Of a DNA stretch of 64,000 nt, positions 34,981 to 44,264 are shown piece after piece (the stretch's first letter is position 1; each line of letters begins with the position of its first letter). The notes beneath the pieces were generated by a model. It was not told the origin of the DNA. It ran no database searches and saw nothing but the letters and a program-made list of their open reading frames with translations. Origin of the DNA: Bradyrhizobium sp. SZCCT0148 (GTDB lineage Bacteria; Pseudomonadota; Alphaproteobacteria; Rhizobiales; Xanthobacteraceae); assembly GCF_018129985.1 (NCBI RefSeq), contig NZ_JAFCKT010000005.1:62001-126000 (forward strand), written 5' to 3'. A program made the position numbers and the translations under genes.

Positions 34981-36642
34981 ATGACAATCCGCAACACCCG
35001 CACCGGGGGCCAGATCCTGATCGATCAGCTTGTCGCCCAAGGCGTCGAGCGCGTCACCTGCGTGCCGGGCGAGAGCTATCTGGCGGCGCTCGACGCGCTG
35101 CATGACAGCCCGATCGACGTCATGATCTGCCGTGCCGAGGGTGGTGCTGCGATGATGGCGGAGGCCTATGGCAAGCTCACGGGCCGGCCCGGTGTCTGCT
35201 TCGTCACCCGCGGCCCCGGTGCGACCAATGCCAGCCACGGCGTCCACATCGCGATGCAGGATTCGACGCCGATGATCCTGTTCGTCGGCCAGGTCGATAC
35301 GGGCATGCGTGAGCGCGAGGCGTTCCAGGAGCTCGACTACAAGGCGGTGTTCGGCACCATGACGAAATGGACGGTCGAAATCGATCGCCCCGATCGCATT
35401 CCGGAGTTGGTGGCGCGCGCCTTCCGCGTTGCCATGCAGGGCCGCCCCGGTCCCGTGGTGATCGCGCTTCCCGAGAACATGCTGACCGAGACCGCCGCCG
35501 TCGCCGACGCCATGCGCATCGAGCCGGCCGTGAGCTGGCCCGCGCCGGCCGATATCGAGAAGCTCGGCGCGATGCTGGCGAACGCCACGGCGCCGCTCGT
35601 CATCCTTGGCGGCTCGCGCTGGACCGATGACGCCACCAAAAGCATCGCGCGCTTTGCCGAGCGGTTCGACCTGCCGGTCGCAACCTCGTTCCGTCGGGCG
35701 TCGCTGATCGACGCCGAGCATTCGCATTATGCCGGCGATCTCGGCATCGGGCCGAGCCCGGGGCTGAAGGCGCGCGTCGACAACGCCGATGTCATTCTGC
35801 TCATCGGCGGCCGCATGTCGGAGATGCCGTCCTCGTCCTACACGTTGTTCGACATTCCGACGCCAAAGCAGAAGCTGATCCACGTGCATCCGGGCTCCGA
35901 AGAGCTCGGCCGCGTCTATCAGCCGGAGCTCGCGATCCAGGCGACGCCCGCGGCGTTCGCCGCCGCCGTCGAGACGTTGAAGCCGGCGGGCGCCGTGGCC
36001 TGGAAGGGCGAGGCTGCCAAGGCGCATGCCGATTATCTCGCCTGGACCGAGAAGGCGCGCGAGCTGCCGGGCACGTTCCAGTACGGCCAGGTCATGACCT
36101 GGCTGCGCGACCGGCTGCCTAAGGACGCCATCGTCTGCAACGGCGCCGGCAACTATGCCGGCTGGATCCACCGTCACCACCGCTTCCACAGTTTTGCCGC
36201 GCAGCTTGCACCGACCTCGGGCTCGATGGGCTACGGCGTGCCGGCGGCGGTGCTGGCGAAGCGGCAATATCCGGAACGCACCGTCGTTGCCTTTGCCGGT
36301 GACGGTTGCTTCCTGATGAACGGCCAGGAATTCGCGACCGCCGTGCAGTACGACGCACCGCTGGTCGTGATCGTCGTCGATAATTCGCAATACGGCACCA
36401 TCCGCATGCACCAGGAGCGCGACTACCCCGGCCGCGTTGTCGGTACCCAGCTCAAGAACCCTGATTTCGCGATGTACGCGAAGGCGTTCGGCGGCCATGG
36501 CGAGCGGGTCGAGCGCACCGAAGAATTCGCACCTGCCTTCGAGCGTGCGCTGGCCTCGAGAAAGCCGTCGATCCTTCACTGCATCATCGATCCCAGGGCG
36601 ATCTCGGTCGGCAAGGATTTTGCGCCCGCGGTGAAGGCGTAG
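34981..36642 (+). CDS. Thiamine-diphosphate enzyme, acetolactate-synthase-like
   Basis: A 553-residue ThDP-dependent enzyme with the three-domain layout of the acetolactate synthase/benzoylformate decarboxylase family. The catalytic Glu is in CRAEGGAAMMAEAYG (residues about 50-64). The cofactor site runs from GDGCFLMNGQEF (about 440) to VVDNSQYG. The central domain is at about 190-330. No regulatory subunit gene is adjacent, so branched-chain amino-acid synthesis is unlikely; the operon with an oxidase and a racemase suggests decarboxylation of an amino-acid-derived 2-oxo acid. Confidence 0.85.
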   Translation: MTIRNTRTGGQILIDQLVAQGVERVTCVPGESYLAALDALHDSPIDVMICRAEGGAAMMAEAYGKLTGRPGVCFVTRGPGATNASHGVHIAMQDSTPMILFVGQVDTGMREREAFQELDYKAVFGTMTKWTVEIDRPDRIPELVARAFRVAMQGRPGPVVIALPENMLTETAAVADAMRIEPAVSWPAPADIEKLGAMLANATAPLVILGGSRWTDDATKSIARFAERFDLPVATSFRRASLIDAEHSHYAGDLGIGPSPGLKARVDNADVILLIGGRMSEMPSSSYTLFDIPTPKQKLIHVHPGSEELGRVYQPELAIQATPAAFAAAVETLKPAGAVAWKGEAAKAHADYLAWTEKARELPGTFQYGQVMTWLRDRLPKDAIVCNGAGNYAGWIHRHHRFHSFAAQLAPTSGSMGYGVPAAVLAKRQYPERTVVAFAGDGCFLMNGQEFATAVQYDAPLVVIVVDNSQYGTIRMHQERDYPGRVVGTQLKNPDFAMYAKAFGGHGERVERTEEFAPAFERALASRKPSILHCIIDPRAISVGKDFAPAVKA

Positions 36643-36645
36643 GCA

Positions 36646-37911
36646 ATGACGACCGGCCGCCACGTCGCCATCATCGGTGCCGGCGCGGTCGGTGTGATCA
36701 GCGCCATCGAGGCGCTGCGCGAAGGCCATCGCGTCACGCTGATTGATCCGGGCGAGCCCGGCGGCGAACAGGCGGCGAGTTATGGCAATGCCGGCTGGCT
36801 GTCGTCGCATTCGGTGATCCCGCCGGCCGAACCTGGCATCTGGAAGAAGGTGCCGGGATATCTGATGGACCCGCTCGGGCCGCTGGCGATCCGCTGGTCC
36901 TATCTGCCGAAGGCGCTGCCCTGGCTGGTCAAATATCTGCTCTCGGGCTGGACCGAGGCGCGGGTCGAGAGGACCGCCTTTGCGCTCCGCGACCTGTTGA
37001 AGGACGCACCGCTGCTGCACCGGACGCTCGCCGAGGAAGCCGGCGTCCCTGAATTGATCGAGCGCAGCGGCGTGATGCACGTGTTTCCGTCGCGCGGCAA
37101 TTTCGACAACGATCTCGGCTGGCGCCTGCGCAAGAAGGTCGGCGTGGAGTGGATGGAGCTCAACGCCGACGAGATGCGTCAGCGCGAGCCCGATCTGCAT
37201 CCGCGCTACACCTTCGGCGTGGTGGTGGAAGAGGCCGGACGCTGTCGCGATCCCGGTGCGTATGTCGCGGCGCTCGCCAACCATGCGATCGCCGGCGGTG
37301 CCAAGCACGTGCGCGCCAAGGCGACCGGCTTGAGGCTGAACGGCGACAAGCTCGTGGCCGTCGTGACAGAGACCGGCGAGATCGCCTGTGACGCCGCGGT
37401 GGTCGCCGCCGGCGCGCATTCAAAGCGACTCACCGCGTCGGTCGGGGATTCGCTGCCGCTGGAGACCGAGCGCGGCTATCACGTCATGATCGAGCATCCG
37501 GAATCTGGGCCGCGCAGCTCGATGATGGCATCCGACGCCAAGATGGTGGTGAACTGGACCGACAAGGGTCTGCGTGCCGCCGGCACGGTCGAGATTGCCG
37601 GCTTGGAGGCCGCGCCGAACTGGAAGCGCGCGGAGATCCTGCGCAACCACCTCCTCAGCATGTTCCCGAAATTGCCGAAGGACATTCCGGCCTCGCGCGT
37701 CAAAACCTGGTTCGGCCATCGCCCGAGCATGCCGGACGGGCGTCCCTGCATCGGCTATGCGCGCGCCTCACGCGACATCGTCTATGCGTTCGGCCACGGC
37801 CATGTCGGCCTGGTCGGCTCGGCCCGCACCGGCCGTCTCGTCGCCCAGCTTGTGAGCGGCAAGGCGCCGGAGATTCCACTCGCGCCGTTCGCGCCCGATC
37901 GTTTCCTCTGA
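36646..37911 (+). CDS. FAD-dependent amino-acid oxidase, DadA-like
   Basis: A 421-residue glutathione-reductase-fold flavoprotein of the DAO family. N-terminal FAD site VAIIGAGAVGVISAIEAL, then the DadA-type GEQAASYGNAGWLS. The C-terminal FAD segment is GHGHVGLVGSARTGRLVA. DadA-type dehydrogenases oxidise D-amino acids to 2-oxo acids, passing electrons to the membrane. It starts three bases after the ThDP enzyme, and a racemase gene follows, so the three probably act on one substrate class. Confidence 0.87.
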   Translation: MTTGRHVAIIGAGAVGVISAIEALREGHRVTLIDPGEPGGEQAASYGNAGWLSSHSVIPPAEPGIWKKVPGYLMDPLGPLAIRWSYLPKALPWLVKYLLSGWTEARVERTAFALRDLLKDAPLLHRTLAEEAGVPELIERSGVMHVFPSRGNFDNDLGWRLRKKVGVEWMELNADEMRQREPDLHPRYTFGVVVEEAGRCRDPGAYVAALANHAIAGGAKHVRAKATGLRLNGDKLVAVVTETGEIACDAAVVAAGAHSKRLTASVGDSLPLETERGYHVMIEHPESGPRSSMMASDAKMVVNWTDKGLRAAGTVEIAGLEAAPNWKRAEILRNHLLSMFPKLPKDIPASRVKTWFGHRPSMPDGRPCIGYARASRDIVYAFGHGHVGLVGSARTGRLVAQLVSGKAPEIPLAPFAPDRFL

Positions 37912-37920
37912 GAGCGCACC

Positions 37921-38664
37921 ATGACCGTCTCAGCCAACCCGTCTTCCCAAATCGCCCGCGGCGGCAAGGCCATCTATGGCGCGCCGCTCGGCATCTTGAT
38001 GCTGGAAGCGCGCTTCCCCCGCATTCCCGGCGACATGGGCAACGGCACGACCTGGCCATTCCCGGTGCTGTATCGCGTGGTGAGCGGCGCTTCGCCCGAG
38101 AAGGTGGTGCTGAAGGGTGCGGCCGGCCTGCTGCCCGACTTCATCGATGCCGCCAAGGATCTGGTCCGGTTGGGCGCCGAAGCGATCACCACCAATTGCG
38201 GCTTCCTCTCGCTGTTCCAGAAGGAGATCGCGGCCGCGGTCGGAGTTCCCGTTGCGACCTCGTCGCTGATGCAGGTGCCGTGGGTGCAGGCGACCTTGCC
38301 GCCGGGCAAGCGGGTCGGCCTCGTCACGGTGTCGGGCTCGACCTTGACGCCGGCCCATCTCGAAGGCGCCGGCGTGCCGCTCGACACGCCGCTGGTCGGC
38401 ACCGAGAACGGCAAGGAGTTCTTTCGCGTGCTGATCAAGGCCGAGAAGGACGACATGGACATCGCGCAGGCCGAGCGCGACGTGGTCGCGGCCGGCAAGG
38501 AACTCGTCGCCAAAAATCCCGACGTTGGCGCCATCGTGCTCGAATGCACCAACATGCCGCCCTATGCGGCAGCGCTCCAGGCCGAGGTCGGGCTGCCCGT
38601 CTACGACATCTATTCCATGATCACATGGTTTCATGCGGGGCTGCGCCCGCGCGTTTTTGCCTGA
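37921..38664 (+). CDS. Asp/Glu racemase-family protein (hydantoin racemase type)
   Basis: A 247-residue protein with the paired-cysteine racemase fold: the first cysteine in EAITTNCGFLSLF (about residue 97), the second in IVLECTNMPPYA (about 207). The central segment LPPGKRVGLVTVSGSTLTP is typical of the fold. It is only distantly like the racemase at 33761. Placement after a DadA-like oxidase suggests conversion of an L-form to the D-form that the oxidase uses. Confidence 0.8.
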   Translation: MTVSANPSSQIARGGKAIYGAPLGILMLEARFPRIPGDMGNGTTWPFPVLYRVVSGASPEKVVLKGAAGLLPDFIDAAKDLVRLGAEAITTNCGFLSLFQKEIAAAVGVPVATSSLMQVPWVQATLPPGKRVGLVTVSGSTLTPAHLEGAGVPLDTPLVGTENGKEFFRVLIKAEKDDMDIAQAERDVVAAGKELVAKNPDVGAIVLECTNMPPYAAALQAEVGLPVYDIYSMITWFHAGLRPRVFA

Positions 38665-38765
38665 TACTGATCGGGCGCAAAGGCTTGAACAACTTCTGCC
38701 GGCACGGCCTCGCGCATTGCCATCGCGCCCGCGTCTCTCCTATATTCGGCTGTGGGCGATCGCAA

Positions 38766-39479
38766 ATGCAACCTGTGAAGAGTGACGTGGAACCGGCTTC
38801 CGACAGCATCGTCGATCGTGTCTACGAACAGCTCAAGGCGATGGCCGTGAGCTACACGTTCAAGCCGGGCGAGCGGCTCAACGAGGGCGAACTCGCCAAA
38901 GGCCTCGGCGTCAGCCGTACGCCGCTGCGCGAGGCGCTCAACCGTCTCAACACCGAGGGTTTTCTACGCTTCACGCCGGGCAAGGGCTTCTTCTGCCGCG
39001 AGCTCGATGCGCGCGAGATCTTCGATCTCTACGAGTTGCGCAAGTCGATCGAGGTCGCCTCGATCCGCCTCGCCATCAAGCGCGCCAGGGACGAGGACAT
39101 CGACCCGTTGCTGGAATTCCTCGAAGCCACCGGACCCGATCCCGGCGAGCGCTCCTCGCTGGAGCAGGTCGAACTCGACGAGACCTTTCACGAGCGGCTG
39201 ATGGCAATGTCTGGCAATGCCGAGATGCTGCGCGTGCTGCGCAACGTCAACGCCCGCATCCGCTTCGTGCGCTGGATCGATATGGACCGCGTCAACCGCT
39301 CCAACACGCAAGGCGAGCACCGCGCCGTGGTCGAAGGCCTCAAGGCGCGCAACGAGCGGACTTGCGTTTCCGTACTGGAGAAGCACATCGACCGCCGCCT
39401 GGACCGCATCACGGCAGCGATCAAGGAAGGCTACGCGCAGATTTACATGCCGGCGCCGACGCGGCCGGCTCCAAATTGA
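38766..39479 (+). CDS. GntR-family regulator (FCD type)
   Basis: A 237-residue GntR regulator: winged helix at about residues 15-80 (GERLNEGELAKGLGVSRTPLREALNRL), FCD domain at about 95-220 (FHERLMAMSGNAEMLRVL). The ATG at 38766 is the first sensible start; the open frame upstream is the shadow of the racemase gene, and no strong Shine-Dalgarno is seen. It lies between the amino-acid oxidase group and an SDR and probably controls one of them. Confidence 0.85.
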   Translation: MQPVKSDVEPASDSIVDRVYEQLKAMAVSYTFKPGERLNEGELAKGLGVSRTPLREALNRLNTEGFLRFTPGKGFFCRELDAREIFDLYELRKSIEVASIRLAIKRARDEDIDPLLEFLEATGPDPGERSSLEQVELDETFHERLMAMSGNAEMLRVLRNVNARIRFVRWIDMDRVNRSNTQGEHRAVVEGLKARNERTCVSVLEKHIDRRLDRITAAIKEGYAQIYMPAPTRPAPN

Positions 39480-39516
39480 AGTCCGATACGGCGTTTTGCT
39501 TTCAGGAGGCGCTCAC

Positions 39517-40296
39517 ATGAAGCTTAGGGGTAAAGTCGCTGCCATCACCGGCGCGGCGCGCGGCATCGGCAAGGCCTGCGCGAAGAGATTTTTGGATGAC
39601 GGCGTCAAGGTCGTGATCTCGGACGTCGACGCCGAGGGCCTCGCCGCCACGGCGGCCGAGCTCGGACATCCCGATGCCTTGCGCACCGTGGTGGGCAACG
39701 TCGCCAGGCGCGCCGACGTCGACCAGCTCGTCGCCACCGCCGTGAAGGAATACGGCCGGCTCGACATCATGGTCAACAATGCCGGCGTCGCCCGCAATCG
39801 CGACATTCTGGAGATCACCGAAGAGGAATTCGACGAGATCATCGGCATCAATCTGAAGGGCGCGTTCTTTGGTGTCCAGGCCGCGGCCAGGCAGATGATC
39901 GCGCAAGGCTCCGGCGGGGTCATCATCAACATGTCCTCCGTGAATGCGCTGCTGGCGATCCCGGCGCTGGCGACCTACGCGATGTCCAAGGGCGGCATGA
40001 AGCAGCTCACCTCGGTCGCCGCCGTCGCGCTCGCCCCGCACGGTATCCGCGTCGTCGCGGTCGGGCCGGGCACGATCCTGACCGACATGGTGGCGTCGTC
40101 GATCTACACCTCCGAGGACGCCCGCAAGACCGTGATGTCCCGCACGCCGGCCGGACGCGGCGGCGAGCCGAGCGAGGTGGCGTCGGTGGTCGCGTTTCTG
40201 GCCAGCGACGATGCCTCCTACATCACCGGGCAGACGATCTATCCGGATGGCGGGCGATTGGTCCTCAACTACACGGTGCCGGTGAAGGAGAAGTAG
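39517..40296 (+). CDS. Short-chain dehydrogenase/reductase
   Basis: A 259-residue classical SDR. Cofactor motif ITGAARGIGKACA, NNAGVARNRDIL, catalytic Ser in NMSSVNALLA and YAMSK (Tyr and Lys at the active site). Asp after the second strand (ISDVDAEG) suggests NAD preference. The ATG at 39517 follows a perfect AGGAGG (39504-39509). The substrate is not evident; it follows the GntR gene with 37 bases between. Confidence 0.9.
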   Translation: MKLRGKVAAITGAARGIGKACAKRFLDDGVKVVISDVDAEGLAATAAELGHPDALRTVVGNVARRADVDQLVATAVKEYGRLDIMVNNAGVARNRDILEITEEEFDEIIGINLKGAFFGVQAAARQMIAQGSGGVIINMSSVNALLAIPALATYAMSKGGMKQLTSVAAVALAPHGIRVVAVGPGTILTDMVASSIYTSEDARKTVMSRTPAGRGGEPSEVASVVAFLASDDASYITGQTIYPDGGRLVLNYTVPVKEK

Positions 40297-40302
40297 GGCG
40301 CT

Positions 40303-41097
40303 TCACTCCGCCGCCACTGTCATCCCGTAACCCAGCCGCTTCGAGATGCCGCCGGCACAATCGCGCAAGGCATGTGCGATCGGGCTGTCCCAGCGCGCAT
40401 CGAACGTGCCTTCCGGGCCCATCGCAGTGATGACCAGCGCGACATGGCCGGAATGGTCGAACACCGGCGCCGAGAAGGCGTTGACGCCGGGCAGTGGATC
40501 GCCGAGCGCGCGGGCGAGGCCATGCTTGCGGACCTCCGTGAGCATCTCGGCAAGCTTCGCGCCCTTCACGGCCCGCTTCGGGTTGTAACCGACGCCGTGA
40601 CGATCCAGCCCGCTCTCGAGCGCGGCGGTGATGGTCTTTTCCGGCAGGAAGGCCGCAAAGGCCCGGCCGGTTGCGGTCTCCAGCAGCGCCATCACCGAGC
40701 CCGCGCGCATGACAATGTGGACGGGCTGGGCCGGCTCTTCGAGCTGCACCACGGTCGGGCCGTGCGTGCCCCATACGGCGAGAGACACGGCGTGTCCGAT
40801 TTGGCTCGCGAGCGCGGCGATCTTCGGCCTTGCGATGCGCACGCCGGAGAGCCGGCGCAGGCTGATCAGGCCAAGTTCCAGCGCCAGCGCCCCGATCTCG
40901 TAGCGGCCGGTCGTCTCGTCCTGCTCGATCAGTCCGATGCGGGAGAAGCTGGCGAGATAGGGATGCGCCTTGGCCGGCGACATGCCGGCCTCGCGCGCGA
41001 GATCGCGCAGCATCATCGGCTCGCCGCTGCGGGCGAGCGCCCGAAGCAGTTCTCCGCCGACCTCGATCGACTGGATGCCTCGGCTCTCTCTCTTCAT
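40303..41097 (-). CDS. IclR-family regulator
   Basis: A 264-residue IclR regulator. The N-terminal winged helix includes EPMMLRDLAREAGMSPAKAHPYLASF (shown here across two helices). The effector domain covers about residues 80-260, with HAVSLAVWGTHGPT and the family end VNAFSAPVFDHSGHVALVI. Its stop is six bases from the facing SDR stop. The flavoprotein gene 15 bases downstream on its far side reads the same way, so the IclR gene follows it in one possible transcript. Confidence 0.87.
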   Translation of the reverse strand: MKRESRGIQSIEVGGELLRALARSGEPMMLRDLAREAGMSPAKAHPYLASFSRIGLIEQDETTGRYEIGALALELGLISLRRLSGVRIARPKIAALASQIGHAVSLAVWGTHGPTVVQLEEPAQPVHIVMRAGSVMALLETATGRAFAAFLPEKTITAALESGLDRHGVGYNPKRAVKGAKLAEMLTEVRKHGLARALGDPLPGVNAFSAPVFDHSGHVALVITAMGPEGTFDARWDSPIAHALRDCAGGISKRLGYGMTVAAE

Positions 41098-41112
41098 GCG
41101 CCTCCGATTGCG

Positions 41113-42849
41113 CTACGCCGCGCTGCGCCCGGCGGCGCTGTCGGCGAGATGACGACCGGCAATGTAGCCGAAGGTCAGCGCCGGCCCAAGCGTGATGCCG
41201 GCACCCGGATAATTACCGCCCATGATGCTCGCCATGTCGTTGCCAGCGGCATAGAGGCCGGGAATCACGCGGCCCTCGGCGTCGAGCGCGCGTGCGTTCT
41301 CGTCGGTGACGATGCCGGCATAGGTGCCGAGATCGCCGATCACCATCTTGATCGCATAGAATGGCCCGTTTTCGAGCGGCGCGACGCAGGGGTTGGGGCC
41401 GTGCATCGCATCGCCCTGGTAGCGGTTATAGGCTTTAGAGCCCTTGCCGAAGGCGGCGTCGTGGCCCAGCGGCGCCGTCGCGTTGAATTGCCTGACGGTC
41501 TCCACGAAGGCGCTGGCATTGATGCCGGCCTTGGCCGCCAGCGCCTCCAGCGTATCGCCGCGCATCAGATAGCCGGACTTGAGGTGATGACCCAGCGGCA
41601 TCGGGAAGGGCGGCACGCAGCCAAGGCCGTATTTGCGCAGCGTCTTGTGATCGCAGACGAGATAGGCGGCGATCTCCTCGCCGGGTTTCGATGCCTTGAC
41701 CATGGCCTGGACGAAGTCATGATAGGAATTGCCCTCATTGGCAAAGCGTCGTCCGTCGCGCATCACCGCGATCACGCCGGGTTTGGCGCGGTCGATGAAA
41801 TGCGGCATCACGCCCTTCGTGCCGTCCTTGCGCGTGGTCAGCGACACCGGCACCCAGGCCGCCGCGTTCGGCAGGCGATCTTCGATACGTCCGCCTGCGG
41901 ATTCCGCCAGGCGCAGGCCGTCGCCGGTGTTGCCGGTCGGGCCGGGCGAAAAGTGCTCGTTGCCGGTCGGCGCGTGCGGAAACATTTTTCTGCGCCGTTC
42001 GACATCATGCGGGAAGCCGCCGCAGGCCAGCACGACGCCCTGCCGCGCGCGGACCCGCACGTCGCGTCCCTCGCGCGACACGATGGCGCCGGTGACCGCA
42101 CCATTTTCGACGGTCAGCTCGCGCACGGGCGAGGCCAGCCACATCGGAATCTTCAGGTCGAGCGCGGATTTCGCGAGGCGCCCGGCGAGTGCATTGCCGT
42201 TGGTCAACGTCATGCCGCGGCCATAGCGCAGCACGTCCATCAAGTGCCGCGACAGACGCTTGGCGACGTAGACTGCCGAGGTCAGCGACTTCGTCACCCG
42301 CATGAAATGGATGATCTCCTTGCCGCTTCCCAACATCATGCCGAACACGGTGAGCTCGGGGAGGGGCATGCCCAGCGTCTTGACGAGGTCGCCGAGCTCG
42401 CGGCCGTCGAACGGACGCGTCACCATCGAGCGGCCGCCTTGCGCGCCGCCCGGTGCCTCGGCGTGATAGTCGGGAAACACCAGCGGCATGTCGAAGCGCA
42501 GCGCCGTCTTGCTGGTGAAGAAATCGACCGCTTCAGGGCCGGCGCTGAGGAATGCATCGACCCGCGCAGCGTCGTAATTGTTGCCGGCCTCGTGGCGCAA
42601 GTATGTGCGGGCCTGCTCCGGCGTCTCCTCGATTCCGTAGGCTTTCGCCAGCGATGTGCCGGGAATCCACAACCAGCCGCCGGAGCGCGCGGTGGTTCCG
42701 CCGAAGCGCGGCTCCTTCTCGACAATCAGCACATCGAGCCCGCGATGGCGCGCAGTGATCGCGGCCGACATGCCGGAGCAACCCGATCCGGCCACGAGCA
42801 CGTCGCACTCGTAAGTCTCAATTGCGTCATGCTCGTTGCCGGTCATCAC
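41113..42849 (-). CDS. FAD-dependent oxidoreductase, fumarate-reductase/KstD type
   Basis: A 578-residue flavoprotein of the succinate dehydrogenase/fumarate reductase fold. FAD site VLVAGSGCSGMSAAITA; GGTTARSGGWLWIPG follows. The capping domain is in the middle, and the C terminus has LYAAGNDMASIMGGNYPGAG typical of 3-ketosteroid-dehydrogenase-like enzymes. The substrate is unknown. It lies five bases after an orphan ABC receptor gene on the same strand and ahead of an IclR gene, which suggests uptake and oxidation of one compound. Confidence 0.85.
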   Translation of the reverse strand: MMTGNEHDAIETYECDVLVAGSGCSGMSAAITARHRGLDVLIVEKEPRFGGTTARSGGWLWIPGTSLAKAYGIEETPEQARTYLRHEAGNNYDAARVDAFLSAGPEAVDFFTSKTALRFDMPLVFPDYHAEAPGGAQGGRSMVTRPFDGRELGDLVKTLGMPLPELTVFGMMLGSGKEIIHFMRVTKSLTSAVYVAKRLSRHLMDVLRYGRGMTLTNGNALAGRLAKSALDLKIPMWLASPVRELTVENGAVTGAIVSREGRDVRVRARQGVVLACGGFPHDVERRRKMFPHAPTGNEHFSPGPTGNTGDGLRLAESAGGRIEDRLPNAAAWVPVSLTTRKDGTKGVMPHFIDRAKPGVIAVMRDGRRFANEGNSYHDFVQAMVKASKPGEEIAAYLVCDHKTLRKYGLGCVPPFPMPLGHHLKSGYLMRGDTLEALAAKAGINASAFVETVRQFNATAPLGHDAAFGKGSKAYNRYQGDAMHGPNPCVAPLENGPFYAIKMVIGDLGTYAGIVTDENARALDAEGRVIPGLYAAGNDMASIMGGNYPGAGITLGPALTFGYIAGRHLADSAAGRSAA

Positions 42850-42854
42850 TCACC

Positions 42855-44069
42855 TCACTTTTTCAGCAGCGGACATTTGGATTCGGAGACCGGTCGGAAG
42901 GCGTCCTCGCCCTTCACGGTCTTGACGATCTCCAGATAGTCCCAGGGTTCCTTCGACTGCTCGGGGGTCTTCACCTTGGCGAGATACATGTCGCGGATGA
43001 CGCGGCCGTCCTCGCGCAGCTTGCCGCCGTGGACGAATGTATCCTCGATCGGCAGATCGCGCATCTTGGCCATCACCTTGGCGGAATCGTCGGTGCCGGC
43101 GGCCTTGATGGCCTTGAGATAATGCAGCACCGAGCCGTAGACGCCGGTCTGGATCATGGTCGGCATCACCTTGGTCCGCTCAAAGAATTTCTTCGACCAG
43201 GCGCGGGTCGCCTCGTCCATGGCCCAGTACGATGCCGTGGTCATATAAGTGCCCTGCGCGGCCTTGAGGCCGATCGCGTGCACGTCGGTGTCGAACATCA
43301 GGAGGCCGACGAGCTTTTGGCCGCCCTGGACGAGGCCGAACTCGCCGGACTGCTTGATGGCGTTATCGGTGTCCTGGCCGGCATTTGCGAAGGCGACGAC
43401 GTCGGATTTCGAGCTCTGCGCCTGCAACGCGAAGGAGGAGAAGTCCGCGGTGTTGGTCGGATGCTTGACACCACCGAGAACCTTGCCGCCCATCTCGTTG
43501 ACGAAGCGCGTGGCGTCCTTTTCGAGCTGCTGGCCGAAGGCGTAGTCGGCCGTGATGAAGTACCAGGACTTGCCGCCTTCCTTGATCACGGCGGAGGCCG
43601 TCACCTTCGACAGCGCGTAGGTGTCGTAGGTGAAATGCACGGTGTTCGGGCTGCACAGCTCGTCGGTCAGTGAGCTCGCGCCGGGTCCCGAGAGCAGAGC
43701 GATCTTGTTGCGCTCGCGCACCATGTTGTGCACGGCGATCGCGATGCCGGAATTGGGGATGTCGACGACGGCGTCGACCTTGCCGTTGTCGAACCAGCCG
43801 CGCACGATCTGCACGCCGACATCGGTCTTCATCTGGTGATCGGCGCTGATGATCTCGATCGGCTTTCCGAGCACCGTCGGACCGAACTCCTCCACCGCCA
43901 TTTTGGCGGCCTCGACCGAGCCAGGTCCTGAGTTGTCGCGGCCCCAGCTCGACAGATCCGTCAGGACGCCGATCCGCACCGCGTCGTCGGAGATTTGCGC
44001 GGTCGCCGCTGTGGTCATGGCAGCCGAAGTCATGGCCGCGAGCATGGCGCAGGCGAGATGCCCTCTCAT
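42855..44069 (-). CDS. ABC transporter substrate-binding protein (LivK type), orphan
   Basis: A 404-residue periplasmic-binding-fold type I receptor of the branched-chain amino-acid group. Signal peptide MRGHLACAMLAAMTSAAM ends near residue 24. Mature landmarks: VRIGVLTDLSSWGRD, IEIISADHQMKTDVGVQI and YFITADYAFGQQLEKDA. No permease or ATPase gene lies nearby. Proteins of this subgroup often bind aromatic or dicarboxylic acids rather than amino acids. Confidence 0.88.
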   Translation of the reverse strand: MRGHLACAMLAAMTSAAMTTAATAQISDDAVRIGVLTDLSSWGRDNSGPGSVEAAKMAVEEFGPTVLGKPIEIISADHQMKTDVGVQIVRGWFDNGKVDAVVDIPNSGIAIAVHNMVRERNKIALLSGPGASSLTDELCSPNTVHFTYDTYALSKVTASAVIKEGGKSWYFITADYAFGQQLEKDATRFVNEMGGKVLGGVKHPTNTADFSSFALQAQSSKSDVVAFANAGQDTDNAIKQSGEFGLVQGGQKLVGLLMFDTDVHAIGLKAAQGTYMTTASYWAMDEATRAWSKKFFERTKVMPTMIQTGVYGSVLHYLKAIKAAGTDDSAKVMAKMRDLPIEDTFVHGGKLREDGRVIRDMYLAKVKTPEQSKEPWDYLEIVKTVKGEDAFRPVSESKCPLLKK

Positions 44070-44120
44070 GGTTGTTTCCTCTGTTTATTGGCCGCTTTGC
44101 GCGGCTGGCTGGTTCGAAGG

Positions 44121-44151
44121 CAAATTAGATATAAGCAAACTTATTTGTCAA
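44121..44151 (-). promoter_or_regulatory. Probable promoter with palindromic operator for receptor operon
   Basis: On the minus strand TTGACA (44151-44146) is followed after 18 bases by TAATTT (44127-44122), a plausible sigma-70 promoter. The spacer contains the palindrome ATAAG-CAAA-CTTAT (44131-44144), so a regulator bound there would sit between -35 and -10. One of the IclR proteins encoded nearby is the obvious candidate. Confidence 0.5.
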
Positions 44152-44264
44152 TGGCGAACAAAGCTCGCGGCTCACGGTGTAGCGGACCAGCCATTGGCCT
44201 GCCGACAGTTTGGATCTAAGAACGCCCATGAGGAAACCAGTCCCCAAGAACAGGGAACACAAAC

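Noticed and set aside
34930..37419. An 829-residue frame on the minus strand across the ThDP enzyme and oxidase genes
   Set aside because: It is the antisense shadow of two well-supported plus-strand enzymes; high GC keeps such frames open. Its translation is Arg/His/Gly-rich with no domain pattern.
40372..42939. An 855-residue plus-strand frame
   Set aside because: It lies opposite the IclR and flavoprotein genes, which have clear motifs; the plus translation has shadow composition.
42855..44069. Complete ABC importer around the LivK-type receptor
   Set aside because: No permease or ATPase genes are found on either side; only the receptor gene is present.
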